From Drosophila pseudoobscura (taxonomy: Eukaryota; Arthropoda; Insecta; Diptera; Drosophilidae), in assembly GCF_009870125.1 (NCBI RefSeq), contig NC_046681.1, positions 13,839,001 to 13,903,000 of the forward strand: a stretch of DNA of 64,000 bases, written 5' to 3'. A model generated the notes under the pieces. That model did not search any database and had not been told where the DNA came from. It worked only from the letters and a program-made list of their open reading frames with translations. A program made the position numbers and the translations under genes. Positions 7,949 to 18,187 of the stretch are shown piece by piece. How positions within the stretch are numbered: position 1 is the stretch's first letter; each line of letters starts with the position of its first letter.

Positions 7949-9717
7949 TCAATGTAATTTTGGGTCAGTCGAACACCGATTGTCGTCCATCCTGCGATTG
8001 AGTTCTGCCTCAAAGTCCGCTTCGTTGTAGGGCTTATTCGAGCGAAAGAAGGTTTTCAAGATGCGGGCCTGGCACTGTCCCACCTTCATCGCCGAACGCC
8101 AGCGAACCAAACTGTGCGGCTCCTTCTTGCTCTCCAGCGGCGCATAGATCGGCACCAAAGGGCAGTTGTTGTGGCGCGCATTGGCACGCCTGATGGGCCC
8201 GCGATACGTCGCGTTTTTGCAGACGGCACACTCGAACCTGTGGAAGAGCGAACCCTCAAGCGTGAGGTCACCCGTGTGATACCGATAAGTCATCAAATTG
8301 TGGAGTAACTTTTCGTTTTGTATCGGATGGCTGCGATTCAGTTTGTGACCGCGAAAGGAGTCATATTCTGTTTTGTTTTCGGACAACTCCATCAGATACT
8401 TTCCCAAGGCGGCGGCATTGGGAAAGTCGTTGACAAATATCGCAGATTTCTTTTGCGGCTGCCAGTCCTGGATAGGTTTTTCTAGAGGATATAGTGTAGG
8501 ATCTTTAGGAACCTCACCTTCTACTCACTTTAATGCTGGGCGAACCAAAGTAAATGGGAATCACGCCCACTACCAAGGGACGCCAGAACTTTTCGGTGAT
8601 GTAGTCCTCGCACACGGCATTCTCGATGGCAATCATGAATTTGTATCTTGAGAGAAAGCGCAGCAGCTTCGGCGAATACAGATTGTCCATATAATCCTTT
8701 TGCAGGCTGCAAGCAATAACAAAGCAATTAATTTTTGCTAAACACTTGAAACTCGGATTGGATTTGAAGAAAATGTCTGTCGAATCTGGATCCGTGCCCA
8801 CGTTTGAATTTGATCCTTGGCAGCAGCGGCTGCTGAAGCTACAGCTGCAGATGTTCGCGGCAATTCTGTGCCATATTTGTTTAGAAAACTAAATTCTTTA
8901 AATATTTTTAGACACACGATATGTGACTGAGACGATGGTGCGGAACGGCGCGAAATGTTTTAAAATGTACTTGCCTCGCGGGCAGATTTTTGTTGTGCAG
9001 GCAACTCCCAAATGAATCCACATTGATGTGTTGCATCAGCTCCTTCATATAGTGCTCGCGGCCGGACATGGTATCGCAGTCGCTGCTCAAGAACACAACC
9101 GATGGCGAGGCCACGTTTAGATTCGACGACTTGAAGTCGAACGACATTGTGTAGTCCATCGAGATGAGGTCATGGGCACTGGGCAGCCACTGGGTCGTGA
9201 GGGGGAGATCACTGTAGCGACTAAAGGTGGAGGTGAAGTTGAAATGCTGCAGGAAGTCATCAGAGGGAGCGTAGGTCACAATCCTGGGCGACTCCCCGTG
9301 TAACAGAGCCCACAAGTGCTGGGGGCTGCGTGGTAGGGGAAAGTCTCCCTTCTTTAGAGCCGTTCCATAGAAGAGAACAGCCTGAAAAATTAGAAATTCA
9401 TTATTTCATTACTCATTCTCTCTTCGCTTATCACAGCAGCCACCGGATGGGCGATAATTCTCCATGAACATTCTTTGACTAACCCGCGCAGAGGCCAATC
9501 GCTGTCGTTTGTTTGTAACGCGACACTCGAAGGCGCCGCATTGACGCACCTCGTCGTACACAAAGGAGAAGTGGTGCGACCACCACAGCAGCTCTATGGG
9601 CGCCGCGGTAGTTGATTTTTGAACGTCATACAGCATGATTAAATCGAAGCAAACGAAATGCAGCAGCCCCACGAGTATCAGGCACGTGAACCCAATAATC
9701 CAACGGCGTTCCAACAT
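7949..9717 (-). CDS. GT10-family fucosyltransferase, FUT10/FUT11 type, copy 2
   Basis: Four exons, 9717-9484, 9381-8975, 8706-8529 and 8467-7949, read through to 445 residues. The intron positions, phases and GC donor of intron 2 (AG|GCAAGT) are the same as in copy 1. The signal-anchor (WIIGFTCLILVGLLHFV), the YKFMIAIENAVCEDYITEKF donor-binding motif and the C-terminal Cys-containing tail ending DPKLH are intact. Differences from copy 1 include HGESPRIVTYAPSDD in the first lumenal block, CLHNKNLPA before intron 2, and four extra residues around LTLEGSLFHR in exon 4. Intron 2 is only 268 bp and holds a shred of the nested gene. It is probably a functional protein, but the upstream block shared by copies 1 and 3 is gone, so its expression may differ. 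Confidence 0.87.
8811..8890 (-). pseudogene. Remnant of the nested gene in copy 2 intron 2
   Basis: Sequence around CCTTGGCAGCAGCGGCTGCT, GCTGCAGATGTTCGCGGCAATTC and ATATTTGTTTAGAAAA matches the 5' end and immediate upstream flank of the nested gene in copy 1 (5130-5190 and 5312-5330). The intervening N-terminal coding part and the whole repeat region are deleted. An essentially identical remnant lies in copy 3 (11450-11520). Confidence 0.75.
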
Positions 9718-10187
9718 GGCTAAGCTTCGGTAAAGAAATTTTCTTTAATTTCTATGATTTGTTTTGCCTACGATTTAAAAATCCGGCGAATTCGATGGCG
9801 GAGGCGGCTTTCTTTTACGATTTTTTTACTTTTTCTTTTGCTGGAAAAATATATATCTTTTTATGTTCACAATATAATTATTTTGGAGGAAAGTCCACGT
9901 ATGTTTTATATATTCTTAGACTTTGTGCTTCCCAAATTTAAATGTCTTCTCGGTTCGATCAGTTCCGCAAATGTTTTTCTTTGATCCGACTTCGATATAT
10001 GTATAGTTCCATTCAAAGCTAGTTCAACGTAGTTCTAGTTCGCTCAACAATTCGGATAGAACTAACCATTGGGTATTTATTTGGACAGTAAAAATATTTG
10101 GTTTCAGTCAAAACGGCGTGAAACTGGCATAACACGTCAACGATAGAGTGGCGGGGAAAACCACAGCAGACAGCAACAGCACAAAGC
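9718..10187. other. Upstream region of fucosyltransferase 2
   Basis: The first 80 bases match the upstream flank of copy 3. The sequence then jumps over the roughly 80-bp conserved block found upstream of copies 1 and 3 and is rejoined at the GTCCACGTATGTTTTATATATTC stretch common to the units. Nothing here looks coding. Confidence 0.6.
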
Positions 10188-10328
10188 ATGTGCTATGCAC
10201 GAGGCTCAGCCAGGAACAGGGGCGGAGTCAGGGCAGCAAGGAAGTAGAAAGCAGCTGCACAGCTGGAACCGGAGCAACTGCAACCAGCTGGCAGAGATGC
10301 TACTACTGCACAAGATAGCATTACAAGG
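10188..10328 (+). pseudogene. scat exon-1 fragment in unit B
   Basis: It matches scat exon 1 from the region of its start codon to the GCACAAGAGAGCATTTCAAG stretch at about 13519-13538 and then diverges. Short deletions destroy the scat reading frame. No donor splice site or downstream scat exon follows, because unit C begins within 100 bp. Confidence 0.8.
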
Positions 10329-10600
10329 GCCTCACGATACGCCTAGCGATTCTATTACGAGCACAATCATAATCTCTGGCTGCTTCTGCTTAAGATCTTG
10401 ACACTACAATCTGAATAGGTATACAGATTTATCGGTACTTCAGCATCTTGGATGCTTCATTTATTGTTAGGTTTATCACATATTCGGTCAACTTAAAACT
10501 AAAACCTTACGTATCGATGGATAATATGTTTGGTGCCATTTTAGGAGCCAAAATATCATATCCTGCAATGCATGTCCAATCAATGAAACTTTGGTGGAGT

Positions 10601-12335
10601 CTAACATCGATCTTCGGCAATCCTGGGATTAAGTTCTGCCGCAAATTGCGCCTCGCTGTAGGGCTTATTTGAGCTGAAGAAGGTTTTCAAGATGCGGGCC
10701 TGGCACTGTCCCACCTTCATCGCCGAACGCCAGTGAGCCAAACTGTTCGGCTCCTTCTTGCTCTCCAGCGGCGCATAGATCGGCACCAAAGGGCAGTTGT
10801 AGTGGCGCGCATTGGCACGCCTGATGGGCCCACGATATGTGGCGTATTTGCAGACGGCACACTCGAACACTTGGATGAGCGAACCCTCAGGGGTGGGGAC
10901 GCCCATGTGATACGGATATGTGATCAAATTGTGGAGTAACTTTTCGTTTTGTATCGGATGGCTGCGATTCAGTTTGTGACCGCGAAAGGAGTCATATTCT
11001 GTTTTGTTCTCGGACAAGTCCATCAGATACCTTCCCAAGGCGGCGGCATTGGGAAAGTCCTTGACAAGTATCGCAGATTTCTTTTGCGGCTGCCAGTCCT
11101 GAAGAGATTTTTCTAGAATATATAGTGTAGGATTTTTGGGAACCTCTCCTTCTACTCACTCTAATGCTGGGCGAACCAAAGTAAATGGGAATCACGCCCA
11201 CTACCAAGGGACGCCAGAACTTTTCGGTGATGTAGTCCTCGCACACGGCATTCTCGATGGCAATCATGAATTTGTATCTTGATAGAAAGCGCAGCAGCTT
11301 CGGCGAATACAGATTGTCCATATAATCCTTTTGCAGGCTGCAAGCAATAACAAAGCGATTAATTTTTGCTAAACACTTGAAACTCGGATTGGATTTGAAG
11401 AAAATGTCTGTCGAATCTGGATCCGTGCCCACGTTTGAATTTGAGCCTTGGCAGCAGCGGCTGCTGAAGCTACAGCTGCAGATGTTCGCGGCAATTCTGT
11501 GCCATATTTGTTTAGAAAACTAAATTCTTTAAATATTTGTAGACACACGATATGTGACTGAGACAAAGGGGGGGAACGGTGCGAAATGTTTTAAAATTTA
11601 CTTGCCTCGCGGGCAGATCTTTGTTGTGCAGGCAACTCCCAAATGAATCCACATTGATGTGCCGCATCAGCTCCTTCATATAGTGCTCGCGGCCGGACAT
11701 AGTATCGCAGTCGCTGTTCAGGAACACAACCGATGGCGAGGCCACGTTTAGATTCGACGACTTGAAGTCGAACGACATTGTGTAGTCCATCGAGATGAGG
11801 TCATGGGCACTGGGCAGCCACTGGGTCGTGAGGGGGAGATCACTGTAGCGACTAAAGGTGGAGGTGAAGTTGAAATGCTGCAGGAAGTCATCAAAAGGAG
11901 CGTAGGCCACATTCTTGGGCGACTCCTCGTGCAGCAGAGCCCACGAGTGCTGGAGGCTGCGTGGTAGGGGAAAGTCTCCCGTCTCTAGAAACGTTCCATA
12001 GAAGAGAACAGCCTGAAAAGTGAAAAATAATCAATCTCTGCTTACAGCAGCCACCGGATGGACGATAATTTTCTATCTATGACCATTCCTTGACTAACCC
12101 GCGCAGAGGCCAATCGCTTTCGCTTGTTGGTAACGCGGCACTCGAAGACGCCGCATCGTCGCACTTCGTCGTAAACCCAGGGCATGTGCCGCGTCCACCA
12201 CAGCAGCTCAATTGGCGCTGAGGATTCCGATTGTTCAATGTCAAACACCTCGACTAAGTCCCAGTAGACAAAATGCAGCAGCCCCACGAGTATCAGGCAC
12301 GTAGACCCAATGATCCAACGGCGTGCCAACCGCAT
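10601..12335 (-). CDS. GT10-family fucosyltransferase, FUT10/FUT11 type, copy 3 (shortened C-terminus)
   Basis: Four exons, 12335-12099, 12012-11606, 11337-11160 and 11098-10601, give 439 residues with the same phases and GC-AG intron 2 as the other copies. The N-terminal anchor (WIIGSTCLILVGLLHFVYW), WLPSAHDL, the YKFMIAIENAVCEDYITEKF motif and GVIPIYFGSPSI are intact. The lumenal start differs most from copies 1 and 2 (IELLWWTRHMPWVYDEVRRC, with KRKRLASAR before intron 1). Exon 4 ends early: the frame stops after AEDRC, so the CSIDPKLH-type tail of copies 1 and 2 is lost. The start is fixed by alignment with copy 1 and by the short distance to the anchor. The gene is divergent from scat, about 1 kb away, and shares its promoter block with copy 1. 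Confidence 0.88.
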
Positions 12336-13375
12336 GGCTATGTTTCAGCAAATGTATTTTCTGTGATTTGTTTTGCCTACGATTTGAAAAGCCGGCAAAC
12401 TCGAAGACGGCGGCGGTTGTTTTGCAATTTCAGTCACAACAGCTGATAGTGCTGGAAAGCGTCTTTCTGTCGGAAAGCGGCGTACTACACACGTCAGACA
12501 CGGAAATACTTTTGTATTGCATGAAGAGCAAAATGTTGAAAGCAAAAATATACCTCCATTCTTTTTTCACTGTATATTTCACTAAACTAAACTAACTAAA
12601 AGTGTTACAATGTGTAATTCTTCTTTGACTTTAGCTTGCAGAATAAACATATTTTGATGTTCAATATATTATTATTGAGGCAGAAAGTCCACCTATGTTT
12701 TATCTTCTTCGTCCGATCAATTCCGCAAGTGTGTTTCTTTGATCCGACTTCGATCTGTCATCAAGGTAGTTCCTCATTCGTATAGAAAAATTCGATACTT
12801 ATTCGGATAGTATTCGTTTTAGCCAGATATTAGGTATATAATTTTTAGTTATTACTGATGAAAATTGTTTTTAAATATAAATGTATTCATTTTAATAGAT
12901 GTATTAAGTAATATTTTTTAATGATCAAATTTACTGTGAAATGTTGAATATTTCCGATATATAATGAATAAAAAGTACTGAAATATCGCAAACCACATAT
13001 CGTGAACTATCATGCACGATTGAACGTGTATGCCTTAACGTATCTGTCATTGCCACTCGATGAACTTTCCAACACTGCAGTACGTCATCAAAATATTGTT
13101 CCATTTACAAATTGCTCAATTAAGGGGACTGCAGCCGCAATAAAACTACTGAAAATTAACGTTAAGTATGCCAGAGCCAGCACCCATTTACAGCCAATGA
13201 GAGTGGAGCCAAGGGACAAGGCCCAAAATGCAACATTTGGCTTTAATGGACGGCACGAACCAGGCAGAAAGCAAATATTGACATAACACGTCAACGATTG
13301 AGTGGCGGAGGAAGCCACAGCAGGCAGAAGCAGCAGACCATACGGCGGGGAATTTGGGAGCACAAAGAATGTGTT
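12336..13375. promoter_or_regulatory. Divergent region between fucosyltransferase 3 and scat
   Basis: 12427-12506 is the block shared with copy 1 (CACAACAGCTGA E-box, GTCTTTCTGTCGGAAAGCGG), close to the start of copy 3 and a good promoter candidate for it. 12590-12990 is AT-rich with no open frame. 13005-13375, close to the scat start, is shared in part with units A and B and should hold the scat promoter and 5' UTR. Confidence 0.55.
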
Positions 13376-16244
13376 ATGGCCACAACGAGAACCCAGGGAG
13401 ATGCTGAGCCAAGAACAGGGACGGTGCCAGGGCAGCAAGGAAGTAGGAAGCTCTCCACAGCCAGCTGCACAGGTGGCATCGGAGCAACTGCAGCCAGCTG
13501 GCAGAGCTGCTACTACTGCACAAGAGAGCATTTCAAGAACATACCAGAGTTCGTCAGGTGGGTATCCATCAGATAGGTGTACAATCAATCCATTGGATGA
13601 GTAATCAATTAATTTTAGTCACCTGCGGAATCGGCATTGCACGAGGGAAGGCGGTTCTTTCGTCTGCCGCTATGGCTTCAACGGAGTGTGCGCCTCATTG
13701 CCGCTGGACGGCGTCTCGGATCGCGACTACGATGCCCATGTAGCCAAGTATCACGTGAATCAGCTTACCCGCGAGATGCCGCCCGAGTGGGGCGTCTACT
13801 CGGCGGCCCAGAACCTGCCAGCCGTCCTCAACGATCCCTCGCGTGGCAAGCAGAGCAATCTGTTCACCAAAAAGTGGGGCGAGCAGTTTGTGGAGCGCAC
13901 GCATTTCCCAGCATCCTCCAGGCTGCCGGACATCACCCATGCGGACTTTGCGGTGTATTTGGGCAGCATTGGAAAGCGCTATCGCTGGCATGAGCGGCGC
14001 CAGCAGCAGCTGCAGCGGGACATTCCTCTGGAGAATGGAACAGGAGGAGCAGCAGGATCCATCGGAAGTCCCACGCATTTGAGTTCCGTGCCGGATATAT
14101 TCCTTAAGTCGCAGCTGCAACTGCATCATGCCCCCACCTTCAAGCAGGTCTTTCCGGACCTCATGCAATCCTCGGAGTCGAGTCCTTCGACGCACCAGCA
14201 GACGGGAAGGCAGCTACAGGAGCAACTGAGTCAGTATCTGGACGTTGTAGAGGTGAAGATAGCACAGCAGGTGTCCCAGAAGTCCGCAGCCTTCTTTCAT
14301 GCCATGACCACGCAGCACGCCATCCTGGCGGAGATGGAGCAGGCGGCCGAGCAGGTGCGGCAGCTCCGTTCAGCCCTCGCACAGCTGCACAACAGCTCCG
14401 TTGTGGATAGCTTTAAGGTCCTACGCTATGCGAAGCGGCGGCAGCACTACAATTTAACCCTCGACAAGCTCCGATTGATGGCCACGGTGCACAAGACACA
14501 GCCGATGCTCCAGCTGCTCCTCGGGACACAGGACTATGTGGCCGCACTGGACCTGATTGGAACGACGCAGGAGATACTGTCCGCGGAACTGCTGGGCGTG
14601 CACTGCTTCAAGCATCTCCCCATGCAGCTCAGCGAGATGGAGAAGCTCATCGACAAGATGCTGACTACGGAATTCGAGCGGTACGCCGCCTCCGACCTCA
14701 ACAGACCTCTGACCCCCGAGGGCCTGCTGGAGACGGAAAGCGTGTGCGCGGAGGAGGACAAGTTGGTGGCCATTGTGATGGGTCTGCTGCGCAAGCAGAA
14801 TTTCTCGTTTGTACAGTCCTACCAGCAGGAGGCCATCGCCACCATTCGGGCCATCATCAAGCAGTTGCTCATCGAAGTCCTCTCGCGCAGCGACAGCGAC
14901 AAGGAGATCAGTCTTACTGGCGCGGGAGAACAGGCCTTGGAGCTGACCCTTCCCGAATGGATCGCCCTGCTGCAGCGTTCGAGTCAGGCTTTGACCTCCA
15001 TTCTGGAGCGGATCAAGGCTGTGGTGGGGATAATGCAGCAGACAGCCGATGCTGCCGTCGGAGCCCAGGACACCGTCAATCTGATCGATTCGGAGGCCTT
15101 CCTGAGCGCCAGCCACCACGAGCAGCTGCGCTCCCAGCTGCAGCTGCTTCTGCAGAACGTCTGCCACTACTGTCACGAGCGCTGTGCCAACATCGTCTCG
15201 CCCCAGAGCCTCGAGCGGAGTTCGGCCAGCGAGCAGGAGCTCTCCCAGCTGTCGGACATCGTCGAGCAGTTCAGCGAGACCACGAAGAGCATCTGTGGCG
15301 TGACCAGCGTTCCCCTGCAGCTGGCCCTAAAGGTGCAGGCCTCACGCTACGCCCAGCGATTCCATTCCGAGCACAAGCATAAGCTCTCGCTGCTCCTCGA
15401 CCAAGAGAGATGGCGACAGGTTGACATCCCCCACGAATTCCAGCGCATCATCGAGCGCATGTCCTCGGGGGACTATGCCAAGCCCGAAGGTTCGCTCATC
15501 AGCAACGGAGGAGGTAATCCCGTGCTGCTGCTGGAGGGCAAGCAGCCGTATGCTTTGGTCAGTGCCTCCCTGATGCTCATCCAAATGCTGTACGAATACG
15601 GGGGCAGTGCGCATCGTCTGCCGTTCCTGGCCAGCTATCATTCGAGGAACGTGGTGGATCTCTTGCGCTGCTTCAACTCCCGCAGCTGTCAGCTAATCAT
15701 CGGAGCGGGAGCCATGCGTGTGGCCGGACTAAAGACGATCACTAGCACCAATCTGGCGTTGGTTTCGCGGGCCCTGCAGCTGGTCCTGTGGCTGTTGCCG
15801 CGCATCAAGGAGCACTTCCATTCGATGAGTGGCTACGAGGCCATCGAACGCGACTATCAGGGTCACATCAAGGAGATCGAAAGCAAGATCCACGGCATCG
15901 TTTCAGAGCGCGTGGCCGCACAGCTGGAGGCCTGGGAGGCCCGTCCGCCCATTCCCTCGCAGACCTTCCGACACATCTCGCGGCATCTGGTGAAGCTGCA
16001 CGAGGCCATTGCGGGGGTCCTGCCCGAGGCGCAGATCCACGAGATCTACGGCGTGATGCACCGCAACTTCAAGGATCGCCTGAGAGAGCAGCTCCTCAAG
16101 CTTAACGTCAACAATAACGGGGGGCCGCAGCACGGCGTCGTCACCTCAGAGCTCACCTTCTACATGGAGACATTGCGCACGCTGAAGGCCCTGCCAGCGA
16201 CGCAGCTGGACAATGGGATCCTCGAGGAGATCTGGCTCTACTGA
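13376..16244 (+). CDS. scat: scattered: Vps54 subunit of the GARP tethering complex
   Basis: Exon 1 is 13376-13557. A 61-bp intron (CAG|GTGGGT ... TTTTAG) follows, then exon 2, 13619-16244, for 935 residues. Exon joining creates a classical C2H2 finger near residues 50-75 (CYYC, then H-x4-H in FVSHLRNRHC), just before the region aligning with human VPS54. Matches to VPS54 run throughout: NLPAVLNDPSRGKQSNLF, LSQYLDVVEVKIA, AFFHAMTTQHAIL, LMATVHKTQPMLQLLL, ALDLIGTTQEIL, LSLLLDQERWRQ, CFNSRSCQLIIGAGAM, VAGLKTITSTNLAL, and GGPQHGVVTSELTFY near the end. GARP tethers endosome-derived vesicles at the trans-Golgi network; fly scat mutants have sperm individualisation and Golgi/acrosome defects. The exon-1 frame was chosen because only it gives the two-base overhang needed at the junction. 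Two upstream exon-1 fragments are duplication debris. Confidence 0.95.
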
Positions 16245-16727
16245 AGTATTTCACAAAGCATCATCTTCATTGTTTGTTATCCCCATGGGTCGGATCGGAT
16301 CGGATCGGATCCCATACCATCCCCCTCTTCTACGTTATTCTTGTTTTATCGCCTCCTTTTATCGTTAATCCACGTATGTATTTTGTTTTGCAATTGTATA
16401 TTGAGTCCTAGTTTTATGTTCCGCCCAAAAACGCAGAAAGGATTTTGCACTTTTTATAATAGTTAAGATTAAAGTTGAAAGAATGATAATGATTAAAGAA
16501 ATACTATAGTTAATAATCAATTGACGGAAACGGCGTATAATTCCGTTTAAATTCAACATAAAATACTACCAGTTCCTTCTTGAAAACTTAACGGTTCTTT
16601 TGCCATTCGCAAAGGCACTGCACCATCCTTCGGGCGTTGCCAGATCAATGCACTTGTTGCCAGGACAACATTTTTTAAAAAATGTCAAAACAAAACGCAT
16701 TTCTTCTAGTACTTTTTTCCCCGTGCA
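16245..16727. other. scat 3' UTR and promoter region of the dynein-2 light intermediate chain gene
   Basis: A perfect (CGGAT)x4 run lies at 16291-16310. The following 250 bases are AT-rich and probably 3' UTR. The last 100 bases before 16728 would be the short promoter and leader of the next gene. No TATA box is evident. Confidence 0.5.
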
Positions 16728-17897
16728 ATGCGCTTGCCGCAAATCTTTCTCAGTTGGCACAAACGTATCCTGCGAATGTTTGAGAAGAGCACTGAAGGCG
16801 GGGATAATGCCACGCCCAGCATTCAGGACATTGCCGGTCGATTGGCAGAGGAACAGCAGCGACTGCGGCAACTGGAGGCCACCTCAATGCCCAAAGAGAG
16901 GACATTGCTGGTGCTGGGCAGCAAATGTGTGGTGAGGGAAAGGGGATTACGCCTCATGGGCAAAGGAAAGTATACCTTCTTCTTTTACTAGGGAAAATCG
17001 ACGGTCATCAACAAGTTCTTCGATCGGGAAGAGCACACAACGCGTCCTACTTTGGCCCTGGAATACAGCTTTGGTCGTCGGATCGGCAGTGGAAGGTCGC
17101 CCCAGGTCATGAACGTGTGGGAGCTGGGCTCCCTGGACAATGCCGATCAGCTGCTGGAGGTGCCCATGCGGACACACGGACTCCAGCAGCTGGCGGTCTT
17201 CATTATGGTGGATCTGTCGCAGCCGCAGCGCTTCTGGACGGATCTGGAGTGCGCCTACAAGGGCCTGAGGGACACATCTCAGGAGCTGTTGGCACGAATG
17301 ACACCTGAGCTGAGGGAAACCCTGGAACAGCGGACACTGGAGCGCGTGGGGCACCAGAATAAGGAGGATCTAGGAACTCTAGAACTCCTGCCCTTTCCCG
17401 TAGTGATTGTGGGAGGGAAGTACGATGTGTTCATGGCTCTGGATCCATCTTTAAAGAAGGCCATCTGCCGATGCCTGCGCTCTATGGCCCATCACATAGG
17501 TGGGGCGCTGCTCTTCTACTCCCAGAAGGTTCCGAAGCTCTCGAAGGTCCTGCGGGACACCATCAGTCACATGGGCTTTGGCTCTCCCAGTCATCCCTTT
17601 CGGTCGCACGTGACGGACCACAATGAGCCGCTGTCCATCTGGTTTGGCACCGACAGTTGGTCGAGAATCGGCGACACGGGAGCACAGAGTGTGGAGCGAA
17701 TCGGAGCCACCTTTGGGGTGGCAGTCCCCCAACTGCAGCTGGAGAAGCAGCTGCAACAGGTGCCCCAGGATCCGGCTAAGGATCCAGGCTTCAAGGAGTC
17801 CCTCATCGATGAGATGCGGGCCCAGAAGAACGAAGAACTTGCTACCATAATGAGGGATGTCCTCCTCAGGGGAAAGTTTGAAAGTGTTCAAAACTAA
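16728..17897 (+). CDS. CG3769: Cytoplasmic dynein 2 light intermediate chain (DYNC2LI1 homologue)
   Basis: Two exons, 16728-16931 and 16992-17897, are joined in phase 0 and encode 369 residues. If the in-frame ATG at 16776 is used, the protein is 353 residues, closer to the human 351; the choice is open. The exon junction falls inside the P-loop and restores GSKCVGKST. Further family matches are RPTLALEYSFGRR, VMNVWELGSLDN, FPVVIVGGKYDVF, MAHHIGGALLFYSQK, and the C-terminal DPAKDPGFKESLIDEMRAQK. This subunit binds the dynein-2 heavy chain and serves retrograde intraflagellar transport, which in flies matters in ciliated sensory neurons. The stop lies 89 bp before the start of the next small gene, with no polyadenylation hexamer between them. 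Confidence 0.92.
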
Positions 17898-17986
17898 ATC
17901 TAGAAATCCGTTCTCTAAATCTCATTGTAACTCCTCTCCTCTCTGTATTGTTTGTTCGGTACCGTGTGGTGTCTTATACGCCTATC

Positions 17987-18187
17987 ATGGAGTCCATCCC
18001 AACAAAAGGCCGCGTTATCAAGATCTTGGGGCGCATTGGGGCTCGTGGTTATCAAACTGAAGTCCGCGTGCAGCTACTGTCTTATCCACGCATTCAATTT
18101 CTGCAAAAAGTTAAGGGTCCAGTCCACCTGGGGGATGTCGTCAATGTGGAGGACAGTAAGCTGGAGCATATCTCGTGGCAGTCATAG
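17987..18187 (+). CDS. RpS28-like: Divergent ribosomal protein eS28 (RpS28) paralogue
   Basis: An ATG at 17987 opens a 66-residue frame, close to the 64-69 residues of eS28. The core aligns with eS28: KILGRIGARGYQTEVRVQLL corresponds to the KVLGRTGSQGQCTQVRVEF segment, and KVKGPVHLGDVVNVEDSKLE to the NVKGPVREGD..LLESE segment. The tail ends in EHISWQS instead of the usual basic EARRLR, and many surface residues differ, so it is a fast-evolving paralogue rather than the main RpS28. Such duplicates of ribosomal proteins in flies are often germline-biased, which is inference. It starts 89 bp after the dynein-2 light intermediate chain gene. AATAAA occurs at 18341, giving a 3' UTR of about 160 bases. 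The symbol is from memory of a melanogaster gene of that name and may not be the same locus. Confidence 0.8.
   Translation: MESIPTKGRVIKILGRIGARGYQTEVRVQLLSYPRIQFLQKVKGPVHLGDVVNVEDSKLEHISWQS

Larger units (their letters stand above)
7822..10362. repeat. Segmental duplication unit B (fucosyltransferase 2 + scat exon-1 fragment)
   Basis: The unit begins with ATGTCTTTAATGCTTCAATC, matching 3451 in unit A, and ends near the CTAGCGATTCTATT edge shared with unit A. Relative to unit C it lacks the conserved promoter block, the 13005-13140 equivalent and part of the scat upstream region. Its coding exons are very close to those of unit C, which suggests that B and C separated most recently or have exchanged sequence. 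Confidence 0.85.
10398..13557. repeat. Segmental duplication unit C (fucosyltransferase 3 + genuine scat 5' end)
   Basis: The left edge repeats the GACACTACAATC and CATCTTGGATGCTTCATTTA sequence of unit A (3314-3380). The unit contains copy 3, its promoter block, and the upstream region and first exon of the functional scat gene. Because only this unit continues into the rest of scat, it sits at the ancestral junction between the two divergent genes. Confidence 0.85.

Noticed and set aside
13302-13604. Alternative 100-codon frame overlapping scat exon 1
   Set aside because: It leaves one base, not two, at the donor, so it cannot join exon 2 in frame; the frame from 13376 does and also creates the zinc finger.
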